Assembly: GCA_947252975.1 (NCBI GenBank) | Contig: CAMXWX010000032.1 | Coordinates: 1 to 10,154 of the forward strand | Origin: an uncultured Gardnerella sp. | GTDB taxonomy: Bacteria; Actinomycetota; Actinomycetes; Actinomycetales; Bifidobacteriaceae | Direction of reading: 5' to 3' | DNA: 10,154 bases | In this document: positions 7,698 to 10,154 of the stretch, piece after piece | How the letters are laid out: the number at the start of each line of letters is the position of its first letter | Position numbering within the stretch: position 1 is the first letter of the stretch | Position numbers and translations under genes: made by a program | The notes under the pieces: model-generated | What the model was told of the DNA's origin: nothing | What the model saw: only the letters and a program-made list of their open reading frames with translations | Databases searched by the model: none

Positions 7698-7726
7698 AGT
7701 ATACACGTATATATTGTAGTTGGCAA
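7698..7726 (-). promoter_or_regulatory. malE: malE promoter (sigma-70 type)
   Basis: Minus strand: -35 TTGCCA (7721-7726), exactly 17 nt, -10 TATACT (7698-7703), each 5 of 6 to consensus. Transcription would start near 7691, leaving a leader of about 130 nt. The -10 is overlapped by the inverted repeat GTGTA-gta-TACAC (7694-7706), a possible repressor contact. A GGAAAAATTTCC near-palindrome at 7745-7756 lies upstream of the -35. Confidence 0.7.
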
Positions 7727-7763
7727 ATCATGTTGCGCGCTATTGGAAAAATTTCCGCTAAAG

Positions 7764-7791
7764 TTGTTTATTTTTGATAAAAAGTTATATT
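7764..7791 (+). promoter_or_regulatory. Weak candidate promoter reading rightward into the hairpin array
   Basis: TTGTTT (7764-7769), 16-nt spacer, TATATT (7786-7791). The surrounding DNA is 19% G+C, so such matches occur by chance. It would start an RNA near 7798, about 45 nt before the first stem. Confidence 0.22.
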
Positions 7792-7842
7792 TTATTTTGT
7801 AAATCAGTAAATTTATCGGAATTTTATTATTGATTGTTTGAC

Positions 7843-8232
7843 GCGAAGACAGGTCATGTCGCTCGCGCGGCGAAGACGTTCGCGCGCTTAGACCGCGTGC
7901 GAGTCGACGATTTCGAGCTGCATAATGCGCGAGAAATCACCTCGACTCGCTGAGCCGCTTAGCGTAGAAGCACGGTGTGCTTCTACGCGGCAAAGCGCTT
8001 TGACTGAGCTTGAAATTGCAAAACGCATTTCAAGCTCCTTCAAAGCGTGATTTGGCTCAAATGTAAAGTCCAGTGGACTTTACGTGCCAAATCAGCCGAG
8101 CGGCTACTAATAGCCGCGAGGAATAGCGCAGCTAATCTGCGCGAACGACAACCTGCCTTCGCGCTACGCTTTAAGCACTCAGGCAGGTCGTCGCGCCCGA
8201 GAATGTACGTGATTTAGGTCAAATCTGGTACA
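7843..8232. ncRNA. Array of consecutive long stem-loops: candidate structured non-coding RNA, strand unknown
   Basis: Almost every base falls in or between nested inverted repeats. P1: 7865-7887 (GCGAA/TTCGC loop GACG, plus GCGC/GCGC past a bulged G). P2: GCGAGTCGA/TCGACTCGC (7899-7907, 7942-7950) with inner GATTTC/GAAATC. P3: a perfect 12-bp stem 7962-7973 with 7977-7988, loop GGT. P4: CGCTTTGA/TCAAAGCG (7996-8003, 8040-8047), CT/CT internal loop, GAGCTTGAAAT/ATTTCAAGCTC, then GC/GC: 21 bp. P5: GATTTGGC/GCCAAATC (8049-8056, 8086-8093) enclosing GTAAAGTCC/GGACTTTAC. P6: GCGGCTA/TAGCCGC (8100-8117). P7: GCGCAG/CTGCGC (8126-8142). P8: 8146-8157 with 8182-8193, 11 of 12 paired. P9: TGTAC..GATTT/AAATC..GTACA (8204-8232). 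A weak stem P0 (7843-7862) precedes P1. No open frame of note runs through it. It is not recognisably tmRNA, RNase P, SRP, 6S or a known riboswitch. G+C is ~55% (hand count) against 19% in the 100 nt to its left. Confidence 0.6.
7991..8002. promoter_or_regulatory. Perfect 12-bp palindrome CAAAGCGCTTTG inside the array
   Basis: This resembles the cre/LacI-family operator core (AAAGCGCTTT) and sits in the region between the divergent malE and glucosidase genes. It overlaps the left arm of stem P4, so it may simply be a by-product of that stem. It is also about 290 nt from the malE promoter, far for simple repression. Confidence 0.3.
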
Positions 8233-8257
8233 AAACCCGGGAAAAGCAAGAATGTTA

Positions 8258-8286
8258 ATAGTAAAATAAAAGATAAGTCACGCCAA
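8258..8286 (-). promoter_or_regulatory. Candidate promoter reading leftward into the hairpin array
   Basis: Minus strand: TTGGCG (8281-8286), exactly 17 nt, TACTAT (8258-8263), each about 4 of 6 to consensus. Transcription would start near 8251, about 19 nt before stem P9, a natural place for the 5' end of an RNA covering the array. Confidence 0.3.
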
Positions 8287-8300
8287 CAAAACCAACAAAA
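8283..8300 (+). repeat. Tandem 9-nt repeat CCAACAAAA x2 in the glucosidase leader
   Basis: Two perfect, adjacent copies (8283-8291, 8292-8300) end just before the GGGGGAAAT ribosome binding region. The A/C-rich, unstructured sequence may help ribosome loading or be a small regulator target. No clear -35/-10 pair for the plus-strand gene was found upstream. Confidence 0.55.
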
Positions 8301-8310
8301 CGGGGGAAAT

Positions 8311-10008
8311 ATGCAAAACGAACATGCGCAATGGCTGCGCGACGCCGTATTCTACGAAATCTACCCACAAAGCTTCTATGATTCAAACGGCGACGGAATC
8401 GGCGATATTCCAGGCATAATCGAAAAACTCGACTACGTAAAATCGCTTGGTTGCAACGCAATCTGGCTAAATCCTTGCTACGATTCTCCATTTAAGGATG
8501 CAGGCTACGACGTGCGCGACTACAAAAAAGTGGCAGCGCGCTACGGCACAAACGAGGATTTGCAACGTCTTTTTAGCGAAGCGCATAATCGCGGAATGCA
8601 CATTTTGCTAGACCTTGTTCCAGGTCACACAAGCGAAGAGCACGAGTGGTTTAAGCAAAGCTCGCGCGCGCAAGAAAACGAGTTTAGCAAGCGATACATA
8701 TGGACAGACAGCGCGTTCAGTGGCTATTCCATGCCGTTTATTGGCGGCGAAAGTGAGCGAGATGCAACGTATATTCTTAACTTCTTTAAATGCCAGCCAG
8801 CGCTAAATTACGGCTTTGCGCAAAGGGATTGCGCGTGGCAATCCGCGCCAGATTCCGCGGAGGCTGCACAAACGCGCGCTGCAATGGTTGATGTTATGCG
8901 ATTTTGGCTTTCGCTTGGCGCAGACGGATTCCGCGTAGACATGGCGGATTCGCTTGTAAAAAACGACGACAACAATGGCCCTGGAAGCCTTGGCAAAGAC
9001 AACACGATTCGCGCATGGCAAGAAATGCTGGGCGCTGTAAAAGCCGAGTATCCGCAGGCTGCTTTTGTTTCGGAGTGGGGCAGGCCTCGTCAGGCGCTGA
9101 CTGCTGGATTCGACATGGACTTCTATTTGAATTGGCGATGGGATGGGAATCCTAACGGTTATGCGCGCCTGGCTAGAGATGTGGATAATGCGCTAGACAG
9201 CAGCCCCGAGCACGACCACAGCTACTTTAATGCGCGCGGCGGCGGCAGCATTTGCCCATTCTTAGACGATTATTGCCCGCAGTATGAGGCTACTTGCAAC
9301 GAGGGCTACTTTAGCTTTATAACGTGCAATCACGATACGCCGCGTTTGGCTCCGCGATTAAGTGAGCGCGAAAGGCGGATTGCGTTTGGCATGATTCTTA
9401 CAATGCCAGGTGTGCCGTTTGTGTATTACGGCGACGAAATCGGCATGAAATACCGCGATATTCCTACAAAAGAGGGCGGTTATGCGCGCACGGGTACGCG
9501 TACGCCAATGCAATGGGATGATTCCAAGAATTTTGGATTCTCTGCGGCCGCAAAGTCGAAGTTGTACCTGCCTGTTGAGGTGCGCGCGGATGGAAGGACT
9601 TGCGCAAATTCGCGCAAGCAGGCCGTGCAAAGTGGCGAAATTCCAACGGTTTTGGGGCAGGAGCAGGATGGTGATTCGCTGCTTAACTGGGTGCGTGCGT
9701 TGATTGCTTTGCGTCACGAGTGCGCGGCGTTGCACGCGGATGCCACTTGGCGAGTGTTGCACGCGCCTGTGGATGGTCGCAGTTTTGCGTACGAGCGGTG
9801 CGCGGCTGTGTCGGATGGCGAATCCTCTACAGAACGAATCATTGTTGTTATGAATCCTGGATTAAACGAGGAGACGATTGCGCTTAGCGCGCTTGCAGGG
9901 CTTACGCCAGAGGCGATTTTGCAGCCGCGGATTTCGGTTGGAGCGGTTGCTTGCGATTCTTCCGCGCTTAAACTCGGCGCGCAGTCCTTTGCCCTGTTTG
10001 TTTTATAA
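8311..10008 (+). CDS. GH13 alpha-glucosidase-like enzyme (alpha-1,4/1,6), cytoplasmic
   Basis: A 565-residue GH13 hydrolase. The N-terminus WLRDAVFYEIYPQSF opens the catalytic barrel, followed by a calcium-site-like DSNGDGIGDIPG (24-35). Catalytic regions: I DLVPGH (101-106), II GFRVDMADS with nucleophile D210, III VSEWG with acid/base E255, IV CNHDTPR with H341 and D342. RTPMQWD (397-403) is typical of oligo-1,6-glucosidase and trehalose synthase relatives. A C-terminal beta domain ends near 565. There is no signal peptide, so it should act inside the cell, releasing glucose from maltodextrins, including products of the pullulanase. Exact specificity (alpha-1,4, alpha-1,6 or transglycosylation) cannot be read from the motifs. 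The ATG at 8311 has GGGGG 5 nt upstream. It is transcribed away from the mal cluster and is followed by a tandem hairpin repeat. Confidence 0.88.
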   Translation: MQNEHAQWLRDAVFYEIYPQSFYDSNGDGIGDIPGIIEKLDYVKSLGCNAIWLNPCYDSPFKDAGYDVRDYKKVAARYGTNEDLQRLFSEAHNRGMHILLDLVPGHTSEEHEWFKQSSRAQENEFSKRYIWTDSAFSGYSMPFIGGESERDATYILNFFKCQPALNYGFAQRDCAWQSAPDSAEAAQTRAAMVDVMRFWLSLGADGFRVDMADSLVKNDDNNGPGSLGKDNTIRAWQEMLGAVKAEYPQAAFVSEWGRPRQALTAGFDMDFYLNWRWDGNPNGYARLARDVDNALDSSPEHDHSYFNARGGGSICPFLDDYCPQYEATCNEGYFSFITCNHDTPRLAPRLSERERRIAFGMILTMPGVPFVYYGDEIGMKYRDIPTKEGGYARTGTRTPMQWDDSKNFGFSAAAKSKLYLPVEVRADGRTCANSRKQAVQSGEIPTVLGQEQDGDSLLNWVRALIALRHECAALHADATWRVLHAPVDGRSFAYERCAAVSDGESSTERIIVVMNPGLNEETIALSALAGLTPEAILQPRISVGAVACDSSALKLGAQSFALFVL

Positions 10009-10026
10009 TCCGTTTCATCGTTTGGT

Positions 10027-10146
10027 GTTTTTTGATACAAACGCACTACATAAACACGCAGAACTGTAGTGTGTTTGTACCGAATTTCAGCGTTTTTTAA
10101 TACAAACGCACTACATAAACACGCAGAACTGTAGTGCGATTGTATC
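10027..10146. repeat. Two tandem copies (65-nt period) of a 15-bp hairpin element
   Basis: Copies at 10027-10080 and 10092-10145 are nearly identical over 54 nt: G, six T, then TACAAACGCACTACA, a 14-nt loop and a complementary arm. In copy 1 the arms (10036-10050, 10065-10079) pair fully with one G-T. In copy 2 (10101-10115, 10130-10144) that position is G-C but an A-A mismatch appears elsewhere. Left arms and loops are identical; only right arms differ, at two paired positions. The T6 lies before each stem rather than after it, so these are not standard terminators for the glucosidase gene. More copies may lie beyond the right edge. Confidence 0.85.
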
Positions 10147-10154
10147 TAAAATAC

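Noticed and set aside
7843..8232. Known RNA such as tmRNA, RNase P RNA, 6S RNA, SRP RNA, T-box or a group II intron
   Set aside because: I looked for their hallmark sequences (for example the tmRNA tRNA-like ends, the RNase P core and intron domain V) and did not see them.
8255..8491. 78-codon minus-strand frame overlapping the start of the GH13 gene
   Set aside because: Arg-rich shadow of the GH13 coding strand with no supporting signals.
10027..10146. CRISPR array
   Set aside because: Only two copies, each repeat is itself a full hairpin, and the interval between them is 11 nt, too short for a spacer; no cas genes are present.

Overview
The window looks like chromosomal DNA from a low-G+C member of the Bifidobacteriaceae, most like Gardnerella. 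This rests on the kind of maltodextrin genes present, the actinobacterial-style lipoprotein and the modest overall G+C. It is an inference from the sequence alone, not a database match.

Layout. (1) Bases 1-1321, minus strand: the N-terminal ~440 codons of a secreted, coiled-coil, Pro/Gln-rich surface protein that runs off the left edge. (2) 1322-1739: a non-coding, AT-rich stretch with a candidate promoter for that gene and a strong hairpin terminator for the gene on its right. (3) 7559 down to 1740, minus strand: a maltodextrin uptake and breakdown cluster in the order malE (binding lipoprotein), malF, malG (permeases; malF and malG overlap by 4 nt), pulA (cytoplasmic type I pullulanase). 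A GC-rich hairpin and a 46-nt AT palindrome lie between malE and malF. (4) 7560-8310: a ~750-nt divergent intergenic region. It holds a good promoter and a structured leader for malE, then a 100-nt stretch of only 19% G+C, then a sharply bounded ~390-nt block at ~55% G+C that is almost entirely nested inverted repeats: at least eight consecutive stem-loops, up to 21 bp each. (5) 8311-10008, plus strand: a GH13 alpha-glucosidase-like enzyme. (6) 10027-10146: two tandem 65-nt-period copies of a 15-bp hairpin.

How the genes fit together: MalE would bind maltodextrins outside the cell and MalFG would carry them in. Inside, the pullulanase would cut alpha-1,6 branches and the GH13 glucosidase would release glucose. 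No ABC ATPase is encoded here, so the importer probably borrows one from elsewhere (MsmK-type sharing).

The most interesting object is the hairpin array at 7843-8232. It does not code for protein, matches no RNA family I recognise, and has arms far too long and perfect for ordinary intergenic DNA. I read it as a candidate structured non-coding RNA, or a structured DNA element. Its transcribed strand cannot be decided from the sequence.
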